Positions 1 through 9,345 of a DNA stretch of 64,000 bases are shown here, piece after piece; position 1 is the first letter of the stretch; each line of letters begins with the position of its first letter. Made by a program: the position numbers and the translations under genes. Origin of the DNA: Bradyrhizobium septentrionale (lineage in GTDB: Bacteria; Pseudomonadota; Alphaproteobacteria; Rhizobiales; Xanthobacteraceae); NCBI RefSeq assembly GCF_011516645.4, contig NZ_CP088285.1, forward strand, positions 930,001 through 994,000, read 5' to 3'. The notes under the pieces were generated by a model that did not search any database, was not told where the DNA came from, and was given only the letters and a program-made list of their open reading frames with translations.

Positions 1-1121
1 TGAAGCGATCGCGACATCGGGAGGAAACGCGACAATGGCGCAGCACGAATCAATCGAGATCAGTCAGCCCAATTGCAGCTCTCTGCGCTGGAGCGAGCTG
101 CTCGCGCTGCTGCTCACGCATTATACGCTTGAACGGCTCCATCGCATCCAGCATCCGCGAGGAACACCACCCGCTTGTCTTGAAGGGCGCGAAACTCATG
201 CGCGATTGGCTCGAAGGTCCTCATTGTACCTATGCAGAGCCATCGATCTGCTCGAGTTTGGCGAAATCGATCCTATCGATAGTTCAAAGTGATCGGGGTC
301 ACGGCGACAGCTCGCAATTCGCGCCGCAACATAGGGGGACTCGACAGATCATTCTGCCCGAATTCGGCGAGCGCGAGACGCCGTCGAACCAAGGCGCCCC
401 GACGCACTTTGCCGGGGTTGGAAGTGCGCCGGGTCCGCCCCAACATCATCAGTACATCCGTGATGATGCTTGTGGCAATGAGACAAGCAGCGTGGCGGAA
501 TTGAGGCTCGTCGATTGCTTTGACCTCCAGTCCGAATTGTTTTCATGCGCGCTCCCAGAAACTTGTATCGGACGTAGCGTCGGGTTGTACAATTCTCTAT
601 TGGGGTCTTCGTCGCACAAGCAGCTTCTTGTTCATGACTCGCCAGACGTCGAACGAAACGCATGCTGGGCATCTGGAGGAGAGATGCCGAGCATGGTGAG
701 CATAAGCGGCGAGAGGCAACTCGCCTCGCCAAGTTGCACTTCCAGATTCCCGCCGCCGGCTACCGCGTGGACATTGTGGTTAAAAAGATAAACGTTCAGC
801 CCTTCTCTCTAGGAGGAGCTCCTATTCGGCACTCCCAAGCCCAGATTGGCTTGCCGGCCGGCAACTCGTTCATCGACACATTCAGACTAGGGTTGCACGT
901 TCAAAAACAAGGCGCGATGAAAACATCGTGCGGCACCTATCCGCGCGATGAAGTCTTAGCGGTTCCGACGCTTGTCATCGAATTCCATCACCGCTCAGGA
1001 AGAGCATCCCTTGCAGATATTGGGAATGAACTCTTCCGCGCGGAAGCCCGGAGTGGCGCTGAACTGACGCTTGGGGCCGGCTTTCCGGATCGACATCACC
1101 GGATCGGATGACTTCGCTTGA
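1..1121. other. decayed island DNA, no supported gene
   Basis: Several overlapping open frames exist on both strands, but none has a recognisable domain, a convincing ribosome binding site or consistent codon use. The stretch looks like degraded accessory DNA at the inner side of the island. The same is true of 1281-1540, between the His-rich remnant and the first IS1380 copy. A minus-strand frame around 290-540 reads somewhat like protein, but I cannot name it. Confidence 0.5.
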
Positions 1122-1280
1122 CTCGCCGCAAAACACCACCAGCATTTGCATGCTGAAGCCGCGGCAGCGGAGCCGCATTCGCACCGGCATCTCCACGAGC
1201 CGCTTCGCCACAAGCATTCGCACTATCCAGATTTGCATTATCGACATCAACACTGTTGCGACTACGCTCTCCGCAGATAA
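1122..1280 (+). pseudogene. C-terminal remnant of a histidine-rich metal-binding protein
   Basis: The frame through 1134-1280 is extremely rich in histidine: about 15 His within 40 codons, in H-x-H and HxxxH spacings, with patches such as HSHRHLHEP and HKHSHYPDLHYRHQH, followed by a stop at 1278-1280. A stop lies just upstream (1119-1121) and there is no start codon, so only a C-terminal piece survives. His-rich tails of this kind belong to small proteins linked to zinc, nickel or cobalt handling. The antisense frame here gives a Met/Val/Leu-rich ORF that is only the shadow of these His codons. The metal role is inference. Confidence 0.45.
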
Positions 1281-1540
1281 CGGCTGCTTCGCGACGGCTC
1301 GGGTCCGAATCGGACGAAGGCGATACATCGCATCACCTTCGCAGATAGCGGCTGAACCGAAAACGCTGCGTGTTGCCGCTGGGGGTAACATGATCGTGCC
1401 GCTTGGAATCGACCAGGTCGAACTCGGGTCCAAGCGCGGAGGCGCGGCAGCGCAATGGGGACGCAGAAAATTGGGCCCCACGCCTTCCGGGACCGCAGAC
1501 CTCGTCAGCTTCTCGAAAGTTTGCCCGATTAGGCTGTTTA

Positions 1541-3176
1541 GCCCGTCCTATTCGTGAGAGTGCTTTTTTTAGTCCGCTTGATGTGGCCGCACATCTGCTC
1601 TGACAAGGCGCGCGGGATTGCCTTCGGCTTTTCACCGCCTGACGACCCGTACTTTGCAACGCGCTTGAGGTGTAGGTTGGGCGAACGGGGGGGCGGACGC
1701 CCCGCCGGTCAAGGACCGAGCGGCAGCAGCGCGCCTGGCAAGCCGCGGATCAGGTCGGCTTCGGGACATGCCGCGGCAAACGCAAGGCGAATGCGGCTCG
1801 TGGTTTCGACGACACGGGCAGCGAGTTTCAAGAGCCGAAGACGCAGCGTCGCGAACTCGGCTGTGGCCAATTCCCGGGCTTTGGGAATCGCGTCGCGCAC
1901 GGTCAGCATCAGCCAATAAGCGGCGGTGTGGAGAACGAGGCGGACTTGATTGGCGAGCGCCGAACGGCAGCTGGTGCGGTCGGAGGCGAGCTGTGTCTTA
2001 TGCAGCTTGATCAGATTCTCGGCTTGGCCGCGCGCGCAATACAGGCTGTCGTAGATCCACTCGGCCGAGCCGACATCGAGGCTGGTGACGACGAAACGGA
2101 TGTCGAGGCCGAGCATCGTCGCCTCAATACGGGCGACGGTACGCCGTTCGCGATCCCAGGACTTTGCCTTGTGGCGCGTCTCGGTATAGCCACGCAGAAC
2201 CGGCAGGTTCTCGATGGCGCGTCGCGTGCGGATGTCGTCGGCGGCCTCGTCGACTTTTCTGGCGAGCGGCTTGGTGCCGGACAGACCGAAGATGTAGTCG
2301 ATGCCGTTGGTCTCGCACCACGCCATTGCCTCCGGCCGAGCATAGTGCGCCCGTCGCCACGGAACGTAATTCGCGTGTTGTGCCACCGCGTCCGGATATG
2401 CCGTATCAGGCGGCGCAGATGGGCACGCACCTCGACGCCGCCCGGCGTCTTGCCGGGCCGCAGCACGACCGCCACGGGCCGGCTCTTCTCCGTGTCGTAG
2501 ACGTGGATCGGCAGGAAGCAGCGTTCGTCATAATGAGCGTTGAACAGCGAGAGCTGCTGATGGCCGTGGACGACATCGCTGGTATCATCGATGTCAAGCG
2601 TGACGGATGCCGGCTCGCGCGGGTAGCTATCCATCCATGCGTCGACCAAAGTGTAGGTCAGTCGGATCACGTCGCGCAGGCGCGGAGCATTCTCCAGCCG
2701 CGACAGCTCGGTTGGGAACACAGATCGCGACCCGTGTCCGGCAGCCGTCCGCAGGCCAGCTTGAATGCGGGATCGGACCGCAGATGATCGAGGTCGTCGG
2801 CGTCCTCGTAGCCGCAGCAGATCGCGAACATGCGCGCGCGGAACATATCGACAAGGCTGTGCACGACCCGCGTCGGATCGCGCCGATCCGGGAACACCCG
2901 GGCCAAATTGTCGGCCAAGCCGAGACGCCGCTCGGCCATCGCCAGAAGCATCACGCCCCCGTTCGAGGTCAGCCGACCGCCTTCGAAGGCAGCTGTGACT
3001 TTCTTGGCGTGAACGGCTGGAAACGAGAAGGGCAGAATCGTATCATCGGTCATGGCGGGCGTGGTGTTCGCGGCTAAAGGTGATGGGGTTGGCTTTGCAA
3101 CCGAATCCTACGCCGCATCAGCGCTTTACACCACGCTCGCCAGCCTCTCAGGCGCCCTCTGACGAATAAGACGGGC
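1541..3176 (-). mobile_element. IS1380-family insertion sequence, copy 1
   Basis: The element is bounded by imperfect inverted repeats: left GCCCGTCCTATTCGTGAGAG and right, read inward, GCCCGTCTTATTCGTCAGAG. TA lies outside both ends. It carries one minus-strand transposase of the IS1380 type and differs from the copy at 7713-9344 at only a handful of bases plus three small indels: one extra G in a G run near 1690, two extra bases near 2347 and one extra base near 3151. Both copies have the same orientation, so the 4.5 kb between them could be lost by recombination or moved as a composite unit. Confidence 0.85.
1709..3053 (-). pseudogene. IS1380 transposase, two frameshifts
   Basis: This is a DDE transposase of the IS1380 family, which mobilises the surrounding element. 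Read on the minus strand it falls into three frames. The N-terminal part (3053 to about 2710) contains FPAVHAKKVTAAFEGGRLTS and GGVMLLAMAERRLGL. The middle part (about 2710 to 2347) contains TLDIDDT and NAHYDERCFLP, holding a likely catalytic Asp. The C-terminal part (about 2347 to 1709) contains GNGVVRDQ-frame debris then ARGQAENLIKLHK and LHTAAYWLML. The shift near 2710 is shared with copy 2; the second, a 2-bp insertion near 2347, is private to this copy. It is almost certainly inactive. Confidence 0.85.
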
Positions 3177-3310
3177 TAGTTGCCGGTATATCAGCACTAT
3201 CCCACTGCTAAACAAGCAATCGAGTTGCCGCGAACGTGCAATCGCAACGCTGTCGCCGCACATCGGAACATACAGCGGCGCATCGCGGCAGCTGCGTGGG
3301 GTAAGAGAAA

Positions 3311-3363
3311 ATGATCGAAAGACGCGTGCTTTGGTTCGGTCTCGGGCTCGGGGGTGTCCGTCG
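3311..3363 (+). pseudogene. possible 5' stub of a gene cut by the IS3 element
   Basis: ATG at 3311 follows a purine-rich GGGGTAAGAGAAA and opens a frame reading MIERRVLWFGLGLGG, which resembles the start of an exported or membrane protein. The frame runs into the left end of the IS3 element and stops within a few codons. The rest of the gene is not seen on the far side of the IS. It may be a chance ORF; the identity is unknown. Confidence 0.2.
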
Positions 3364-3421
3364 TCAGATAATTTGAGATTTATCGGGCGTTTCGAGAAGG
3401 GAGGCTCTGGCTCATCAGGGG

Positions 3422-4406
3422 TTAGAGTTTAAGCGGCCTGCAGCTGATGCTGCAATAGCGGCGGTTTGCGATAGTGACAAGCTTGATGCGTTTGCGTTCT
3501 GCAAGGATCGCTTCGGCCCTGCCGAAGTAGACATCGGCAGGTGTGAGGTTATCGATGCTCTCATGATAGCGGACATGATTGGAGTTGTCGACGAAGGCGC
3601 GTACCTGCCGTTCGAGATCGCCAGGCAGGTAGTAATTGTCGAGCAGAATGCGATTCTTCAGAGTCTGATGCCAGCGCTCAATCTTTCCCTGGGTCTGGGG
3701 GTGATGCGGAGCACCGCGCACGTGCTGCATGCCCTTCTGGTCGAGCCACTTGGCCAGATCGTCCGCGACGTAACTCGAACCATTGTCGCTGAGAAGCCTC
3801 GGCCGGTGCGCGACGGTGATATGGTCAAGGCCGGAGGCCGCGAGTGCCTGGTCGAGCGTGGCCGTGACGTCGGAGGCGCACATCGTGGGACCAAGCCTCC
3901 AGGCCACGATGTAGCGCGAGAAGTCATCGAGCACGGTCGACAGGTAGTACCAACCCCAGCCGCTTGAGGTAGGTAAAGTCGGTCTGCCAGAGCTGGTTGA
4001 TGGCGGTGGTCTTGTCCTTGAACTCGTCCGCCGCCTTGATCACCACATAGGCCGGGCTGGTGATGAGGTCATGCGCCTTCAGCAGCCGATGGACCGAAGC
4101 CTCGGAGACAAAGTACTTTCTCTCATCGGTGAAGCGCACCGCCAGCTCATGCGGCGACAGTTCCGGCAGTTCCAGTGCAAAATCGATGATCTGGTCACGG
4201 ACGTCATCCGGGATGCGATTCCACACCCGAGCCGGCCTTGATCGATGATCGGTCAGGGCCTCAACGCCACCTTCCCGGTAGCGATCATACCAGCGATAGA
4301 ACGTGGCGCGCGGGATGCCGAGTTTGTCCAGCGTGCGCTTGGCCGGCAGATGCGATTGCTCGACCAGCTGGATGATCTCGGCCTTCTCTGAGGCGGGATA
4401 CCTCAT
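3422..4406 (-). pseudogene. IS3-family transposase OrfB, frameshifted
   Basis: This is an rve-type DDE integrase domain. The first segment (4406 to about 3930) starts MRYPASEKAEIIQLVEQSHL, has a helix-turn-helix (GIPRATFYRWYDRYREGG), an HTH_21-like region, and the first catalytic Asp in LWQTDFTYLK. The frame then breaks at the expected WGWYYLSTVLDDFSRYI. The second segment (about 3934 to 3422) has the second Asp in SDNGSSYV and the Glu in GKIERWHQTLKN, followed by the usual RYHESIDNLTPADVYFGR tail. The break is a small deletion just after YLKRLG. ATG of OrfB overlaps the end of OrfA, as is normal in the family. It is inactive unless rescued. Confidence 0.85.
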
Positions 4407-4824
4407 GCCTCGTTCTCCCCATCACTTACCCGACTTGGTGAATGCAAGGCATTCACCGAAAGGGGCCCGTTCATGCTTTTTTTTTTGAGCAGCCGGTTTT
4501 CCAGGGTGAGGTCGGCCACAACTTCCTTCAACGCGGCCGTCTCACGACGCAGATCCTTTACCTCACCGGAGGTTGCCGCACGCGCCGTATCGCCCGTCAG
4601 GCGACGCTTGCCGGCCTCGAGGAAACTCCTTGGACCAGCCGTAATACATCGAGGCGGCCATGCCCTCGCGCCGGCACAGCTCGGAGATATTCTCCTCGCC
4701 CCGCAGGCCCTCCAGCACAAATGCGGATCTTCTCTTCCGCCGCGTGGTGCCGACGGGTCTGACGCCGAATGTCCTTTAGCACTTGTTCTGCCGGCGCTTT
4801 GCCCGGTCCGGACTTCTGCTTCAT
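4403..4824 (-). pseudogene. IS3-family transposase OrfA, frameshifted
   Basis: OrfA begins at 4824 with MKQKSGPGKAPAEQVLKDIR and supplies the N-terminal helix-turn-helix DNA-binding protein of IS3 elements. Homology to the usual OrfA passes through three frames (AEEKIRI, then RRTSEL/YYGWS-type region, then FLEAGKRRLTGDTARAATSG, EVKDLRRETAALKEVVADLT, LENRLLKKK), showing at least two frameshifts. A run of nine A on the coding strand (opposite 4479-4487) lies at the OrfA/OrfB junction, where IS3 elements usually have a slippery A-run for programmed frameshifting; it appears expanded here. Confidence 0.75.
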
Positions 4825-4908
4825 CTTCGCTCCTGGTGGCTACGATGAACCAGAAATCCTCCCTCCGCAAAATCCCTCAATTTGTCTCACAGGCCCTGAC
4901 GGCGAACA

Positions 4909-5850
4909 CCGCCGCGTCATGCGCGGCAATCTCCACCTCCGCGACGCGGGCAAGCGAGCGATTCCGGCGCCCCTCAAGCTCAGCGGCAACCAGGCGGTTT
5001 GCCGGATCAGCAGCGTCATATTGCCGGAAGGCGCGATCGGCAGCGTAACGGGCCGCTTCAAGATCACGGCCGAGCGCTTCGCGAACTTGTTCCTTCTGAT
5101 GTGTGGCCTCGGCTGCGGCGACCGTAGCCGCCGCGACGGCGCCGGGGCCGACGACGCCGAGCAGTGCCTCTTCGATTGCATCATCGACGCGCAAGCCTCC
5201 GAACGCGATGCAGCGCGGTTCGCCGTTGTCCATCCAGCCGCGCGAGCAGCTGTAACGGGGGATGTGATGCTTCATACCGCTGTAGCACAGCGTCAGCTTG
5301 CGGCAACAGCGCCGACAGCGGATGAGCCCAGCGAGCAGCGCCTCGCCATGCTTGGGCGCGCCATGATGCCGGCTGGTTGGCAAGTTACTGGAGACCATTG
5401 TGCGGATCGCTTCGAACCTCTCCCAGTTCACATAGCCGTCGTGGGCGCCCGGCTTGAGGGCGCGCCTTCCGGCGGCTCTTCGCGCCTGTACCATGGGCGC
5501 CACAACCCGTCGTTACGGCTGTTCTACCAGGCTGTATCGCCGTTCGGCTGCTTCACCGGTAGGTCGAGGCCGTGCTCATGGAACCACAGCAGCGTCTGCC
5601 GCGCGGTCCCGAGCTCCTCAATCTTGTCGAAGACGAGCGTAATAGCGTCCTGCACACGCCGGTCCGGATCCTTCTCGTAGCGATCACCGACCTTCACAAA
5701 GCCGACGGGCGTGGCCACAACCAGTTCGCTGCGGCGGGCCTTCTCGTAGCGTGCCGAGAGCGACCGTTGTCGTAAAAGGTCCAGCTCATACTCGTTGAGG
5801 CTCCCCTTCAACCCCAGAAGCTGTTCGCCTAAACCACCCTCGGTAGGCCA
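4909..5850 (-). pseudogene. serine site-specific recombinase remnant
   Basis: The minus strand encodes pieces of a large serine recombinase. From 5850 down it reads [20 protein letters not shown], then [18 protein letters not shown] and [20 protein letters not shown], a Recombinase-domain segment. After a frame change near 5510, with loss of about 50 expected residues, come GAHDGYVNWERFEAIRTMV, a zinc-ribbon LIRCRRCCRKL...YSCSRG and a C-terminal coiled region ending HDAAV at the IS3 boundary. The N-terminal catalytic serine domain is absent. It is an old integration or invertase gene broken by internal deletion, frameshift and IS insertion. Confidence 0.75.
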
Positions 5851-5990
5851 ATGTAGTAGCCGCGCCTGCGAAGCTCTGGCTCGGACCTATTGAGCGCTTC
5901 GCAAATGGATTCCACAGGCGCGCCTGCATCAACCAGCTCGCGCAGCAGTTCGTCTTCTCGTTTGATCCAGCGGGGAGAGCCGAGAGTCAC
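5829..5990 (-). CDS. 53-residue SANT/Myb-like small protein
   Basis: GTG at 5990 is preceded by TGAAAG and opens a 53-codon frame: [20 protein letters not shown], then [20 protein letters not shown], then [13 protein letters not shown]. The layout W-x(4)-D-x-L-x(2)-L-x(3)-G-x(4)-I-x(2)-L-x-R-x(3)-(A/L)-x(2)-R-x(3)-L is the tri-helical SANT/Myb-like pattern of small bacterial proteins that often accompany mobile elements. It overlaps the tail of the recombinase remnant in another frame of the same strand, which suggests the two were once adjacent genes. The DNA-binding role is inference; no other identity is recognised. Confidence 0.55.
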   Translation of the reverse strand: MTLGSPRWIKREDELLRELVDAGAPVESICEALNRSEPELRRRGYYIGLPRVV

Positions 5991-6077
5991 CTTTCAATCA
6001 ACCTCTTAGCTTCGATTTCATGCGGTTCTCATATTTGAGTTGCGATCCGAAAGTTTTACTACTGTTGATCTTCGACG

Positions 6078-6608
6078 TTACAATTGCTTGTAGAAAAATG
6101 TTGCTGCCGCGTGCTTCCCGTCCGCCATTAGGACGCATCCTGGCACTACACCTATGCGTTGCCAGCCTTCGCTGTGATAGAGCTGCTCCGCCACCGATCC
6201 TGTAGCCGTACTCAGCACCAACAAGGTTTTCCGCTCACGTCGTGCCAGCTCCGTTACCGCTGAAAGCAGACGGCGCCCGACACCGCGACCGCGTGCGTCC
6301 TTCTCGACCAATACCTTAGTGACCTGCGCCATGTGCGGTTGATTTTCAGATGGCATGTGCACCATTTGAATTGAACCGACTGTCCGGCCCGTCCTATCCT
6401 CAGCTACGAGCAAGATTCGATCGTTGCGGGACAGCTCCTTGGACACGCGACGCCAATAATCCACCGCGCGTTCGCGCGGCAACGGCGACAAGAAACTAAC
6501 TGACGCCCCCCCTTGCACGCACTCAATTAGGATTTCGGCTAGCCTACTCACACGGTGATCGTTCAGCTCTGCGGCACTGATACGCCGTATACGAATCTCG
6601 CTTTTCAT
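6078..6608 (-). CDS. GNAT family N-acetyltransferase
   Basis: A 176-residue protein of the Gcn5-related acetyltransferase fold, which transfers an acetyl group from acetyl-CoA to an amine. Strand 4 and the pyrophosphate loop (motif A) read VTKVLVEKDARGRGVGRRLL at about residues 107-126, with the expected R-G-x-G-x-G/R arrangement. Motif B follows as LYHSEGWQRIGVVPG. The N-terminal region (ERAVDYWRRVSKEL, RILLVAED) matches single-domain GNATs active on small molecules or antibiotics. ATG at 6608 is chosen; GTG at 6614 is two codons upstream. It stands alone between mobile-element remnants and appears intact. Substrate unknown. Confidence 0.85.
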   Translation of the reverse strand: MKSEIRIRRISAAELNDHRVSRLAEILIECVQGGASVSFLSPLPRERAVDYWRRVSKELSRNDRILLVAEDRTGRTVGSIQMVHMPSENQPHMAQVTKVLVEKDARGRGVGRRLLSAVTELARRERKTLLVLSTATGSVAEQLYHSEGWQRIGVVPGCVLMADGKHAAATFFYKQL

Positions 6609-6712
6609 CTGCACTCGATCGAGCTATCGCTGAATGTGGGTGACGGCGGAAATTGGGAAGGCGGCATATCGTGGGGGTGCTTGACGCTCCACTTCTCCAC
6701 TGAAGGAGCGGT

Positions 6713-7122
6713 ATGCCGTGTCCAAAGGTAACATTCAACCTGATTCACCAGGAAACGTCGACGATCAACCGGGGCGGCGTCTGCGCTGGCGCCGCTTTAC
6801 ATCATTCTCACCCGAACGCCTTGCCCCGATCCTGGCCCGGGAAGTCGCGCGTCGCAGGCCGGTACCGCTGACCTTCCACATGCGGCATGTCGAGAGGGAT
6901 TGGGTGGGCATCCATTGCGTCCTGGTCGTTCGGGTCGATCAGGCGGGCATCCACGTCATCGATTCGCTGGGGCGGCGCGGTCGTAACGCAGAGAATTCGA
7001 CCATCCTTCCGCATTGGCACGGTGACGGCTGGCGTATGGCCGGCGCGCCGCTGATCGTGGTCCCTCGCCCTGCACGAATTCTTCTCGGCTTACCCGCGCT
7101 CACCGAAAGGGCCGCCAGATGA
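6713..7122 (+). pseudogene. candidate YopT/C58-like cysteine protease remnant, split over two frames
   Basis: AGGAG at 6704-6708 precedes ATG at 6713. That frame reads MPCPKVTFNLIHQETSTINR then GGVCAGAAL, a Gly-Gly-Val-Cys-Ala-Gly motif like the catalytic Cys of C58 (YopT/AvrPphB/NopT) proteases, and stops within 60 codons. A second frame, open from GTG 6718 to 7122, carries a possible His and Asp pair: GIHCVLVVRVDQAG and IHVIDSLG, with His to Asp 16 residues apart, close to the family spacing. The Cys to His distance is only about 44 residues, against roughly 110 in NopT, so a deletion with frameshift is likely. If instead the second frame alone is the gene (134 aa), no Cys precedes the His. 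Its stop overlaps the next ATG (ATGA). The protease assignment is tentative. Confidence 0.35.
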
Positions 7123-7712
7123 CAATGAAGGTCGTGCCAAAGGCCCTGTCGGGCCTGGCCTCGAAACCTGCTTTCAAGAAGGCCCATAAAGCTTGCGGCG
7201 CCGACTTCAATGGCCATCTCGAGCGGTTCCTGACCGCTACGATGGATGAAGTTCGGCTGACGACATCCGGCCGCGTGGTTCAGAGCATCCTGAACATGAT
7301 CGAGCTCGCCGACTCCATTCAGTTTCGCGACGCGGTGCAGCCCCGAGAAATCTCGGGCATGATCGAGTACGAGAAGCAGCGCGATCATTCCTCCCACACG
7401 CTCTATAATTATCTGCTGGGCTGGTACTTCTTCGTTCACAGCGAGAGGTTGCGCGACGCCCTCGCCGTCGAGTTCGCAAAGCGCGGGATCCCGGCCGTCA
7501 GGAATCATCCCGTGGAGGGCTTTCGGACCGATGCTGCTTTCTTTGGCTTCATCTGGCAGTACGTCTCGATCCTTCACGACATCGGCTACATGTTCGAGGG
7601 CAGCCTATCCCGCATGTCCTTCGACCACTCGAGCAAGCAGGCCGAGATCGGCGCCCGGGTCGCGCGGCATTACTTCAACCGGGCCGTCTGGAGCGAAAAC
7701 GACATCGATCTA
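7119..7712 (+). pseudogene. HD-domain protein, 3' end removed by IS1380 copy 2
   Basis: The ATG at 7119 overlaps the preceding stop (ATGA), implying translational coupling. The frame encodes about 198 residues with an HD-type metal site: a first His-rich helix (EKQRDHSSHTLYNYLLGWYF, about residues 87-106) and the HD pair in VSILHDIGYMFEG (about residues 148-160), then FDHSSKQAEIGARVARHYF. HD proteins are metal-dependent phosphohydrolases acting on nucleotides or signalling molecules. The reading frame runs into the left inverted repeat of IS1380 copy 2, so the C-terminal part with the final metal Asp is missing. Sequence beyond the IS does not continue it convincingly. Confidence 0.65.
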
Positions 7713-9344
7713 GCCCGTCCTATTCGTGAGAGTGCTTTTTTTAGTCCGCTTGATGTGGCCGCACATCTGCTCTGACGAGGCGCGCGGGATTGCCTTCGGC
7801 TTTTCACCGCCTGACGACCCGTACTTTGCAACGCGCTTGAGGTGTAGGTTGGGCGAACGGGGGGCGGACGCCCCGCCGGTCAAGGACCGAGCGGCAGCAG
7901 CGCGCCTGGCAAGCCGCGGATCAGGTCGGCTTCGGGACATGCCGCGGCAAACGCAAGGCGAATGCGGCTCGTGGTCTCGACGACACGGGCGGCGAGTTTC
8001 AAGAGACGAAGACGCAGCGTCGCGAACTCGGCTGTGGCCAATTCCCGGGCTTTGGGAATCGCGTCGCGCACGGTCAGCATCAGCCAATAAGCGGCGGTGT
8101 GGAGAACGAGGCGGACTTGATTGGCGAGCGCCGAACGGCAGCTGGTGCGGTCGGAGGCGAGCTGTGTCTTATGCAGCTTGATCAGATTCTCGGCTTGGCC
8201 GCGCGCGCAATACAGGCTGTCGTAGATCCACTCGGCCGAGCCGACATCGAGGCTGGTGACGACCAAACGGATGTCGAGGCCGAGCATCGTCGCCTCAATA
8301 CGGGCGACGGTACGCCGTTCGCGATCCCAGGACTTTGCCTTGTGGCGCGTCTCGGTATAGCCACGCAGAACCGGCAGGTTCTCGATGGCGCGTCGCGTGC
8401 GGATGTCGTCGGCGGCCTCGTCGACTTTTCTGGCGAGCGGCTTGGTGCCGGACAGACCGAAGATGTAGTCGATGCCGTTGGTCTCGCACCACGCCATTGC
8501 CTCCGGCCGAGCATAGCGCCCGTCGCCACGGAACGTAATTCGCGTGTTGTGCCACCGCGTCCAGATATGCCGTATCAGGCGGCGCAGATGGGCACGCACC
8601 TCGACGCCGCCCGGCGTCTTGCCGGGCCGCAGCACGACCGCCACGGGCCGGCTCTTCTCCGTGTCGTAGACGTGGATCGGCAGGAAGCAGCGTTCGTCAT
8701 AATGAGCGTTGAACAGCGAGAGCTGCTGATGGCCGTGGACGACATCGCAGGTATCATCGATGTCAAGCGTGACGGATGCCGGCTCGCGCGGGTAGCTATC
8801 CATCCATGCGTCGACCAAAGTGTAGGTCAGTCGGATCACGTCGCGCAGGCGCGGAGCATTCTCCAGCCGCGACAGCTCGGTTGGGAACACAGATCGCGAC
8901 CCGTGTCCGGCAGCCGTCCGCAGGCCAGCTTGAATGCGGGATCGGACCGCAGATGATCGAGGTCGTCGGCGTCCTCGTAGCCGCAGCAGATCGCGAACAT
9001 GCGCGCGCGGAACATATCGACAAGGCTGTGCACGACCCGCGTCGGATCGCGCCGATCCGGGAACACCCGGGCCAAATTGTCGGCCAAGCCGAGACGCCGC
9101 TCGGCCATCGCCAGAAGCATCACGCCCCCGTTCGAGGTCAGCCGACCGCCTTCGAAGGCAGCTGTGACTTTCTTGGCGTGAACGGCTGGAAACGAGAAGG
9201 GCAGAATCGTATCATCGGTCATGGCGGGCGTGGTGTTCGCGGCTAAAGGTGATGGGGTTGGCTTTGCAACCGAATCCTACGCCGCATCAGCGCTTTACAC
9301 CACGCTCGCCAGCCTCTCATCGCCCTCTGACGAATAAGACGGGC
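7713..9344 (-). mobile_element. IS1380-family insertion sequence, copy 2
   Basis: It has the same ends as copy 1 (GCCCGTCCTATTCGTG at the left, the imperfect inverted repeat at the right), with TA outside both ends, and the same orientation. It truncates an HD-domain gene on the left. On the right it abuts a short coding tail that looks like a different gene. Left flank GATCTA and right flank TAACTG show no convincing longer direct repeat, which fits deletion or recombination after insertion. The near identity to copy 1 implies recent duplication. Confidence 0.87.
7880..9222 (-). pseudogene. IS1380 transposase with one frameshift
   Basis: The minus strand encodes an IS1380 DDE transposase in two frames: 9222 to about 8880 (start MTDDTILPFSFPAVHAKK, through AFKLACGRLPDTGRDLCSQP) and 8890 to 7880 (SRLENAPRLRDVIRLTYTLV to the C-terminus PGALLPLGP). 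Around 8880 the expected LCSQPTLSRLEN needs one more base, so a single-nucleotide deletion separates the halves. Copy 1 has exactly the same lesion, so it predates the duplication. The 336-codon C-terminal part is otherwise intact, including ARGQAENLIKLHK. Either the element moved using transposase supplied from elsewhere, or ribosomal frameshifting restores the product. Confidence 0.85.
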
Positions 9345-9345
9345 T

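Larger units (their letters stand above)
3355..4908 (-). mobile_element. IS3-family insertion sequence
   Basis: The element contains minus-strand OrfA and OrfB of the IS3 type. Its edges are approximate. TGTCCGTCGTCAG at 3355 and the reverse complement of 4896-4908 (TGTTCGCCGTCAG) match at 11 of 13 bases, and an alternative inner pair of ends is at 3364 and 4889. No clear target duplication is visible. The right end lies in the C-terminal part of a serine recombinase frame, which was therefore interrupted by, or truncated before, this insertion. Both ORFs are frameshifted. Confidence 0.75.

Noticed and set aside
975..1481. Met/Val/Leu-rich minus-strand ORF in the island
   Set aside because: Its central part is the antisense of the His-rich codons at 1134-1280, and it has no independent support.
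3355..4908. Target duplications of the IS3 element
   Set aside because: Neither candidate pair of ends (3355/4908 or 3364/4889) gives a convincing direct repeat, so none is claimed.
6600..6720. A tts box (type III effector promoter) or nod box before the protease-like ORF
   Set aside because: No sequence resembling either motif is seen upstream of 6713, so the effector idea rests on the coding similarity alone.
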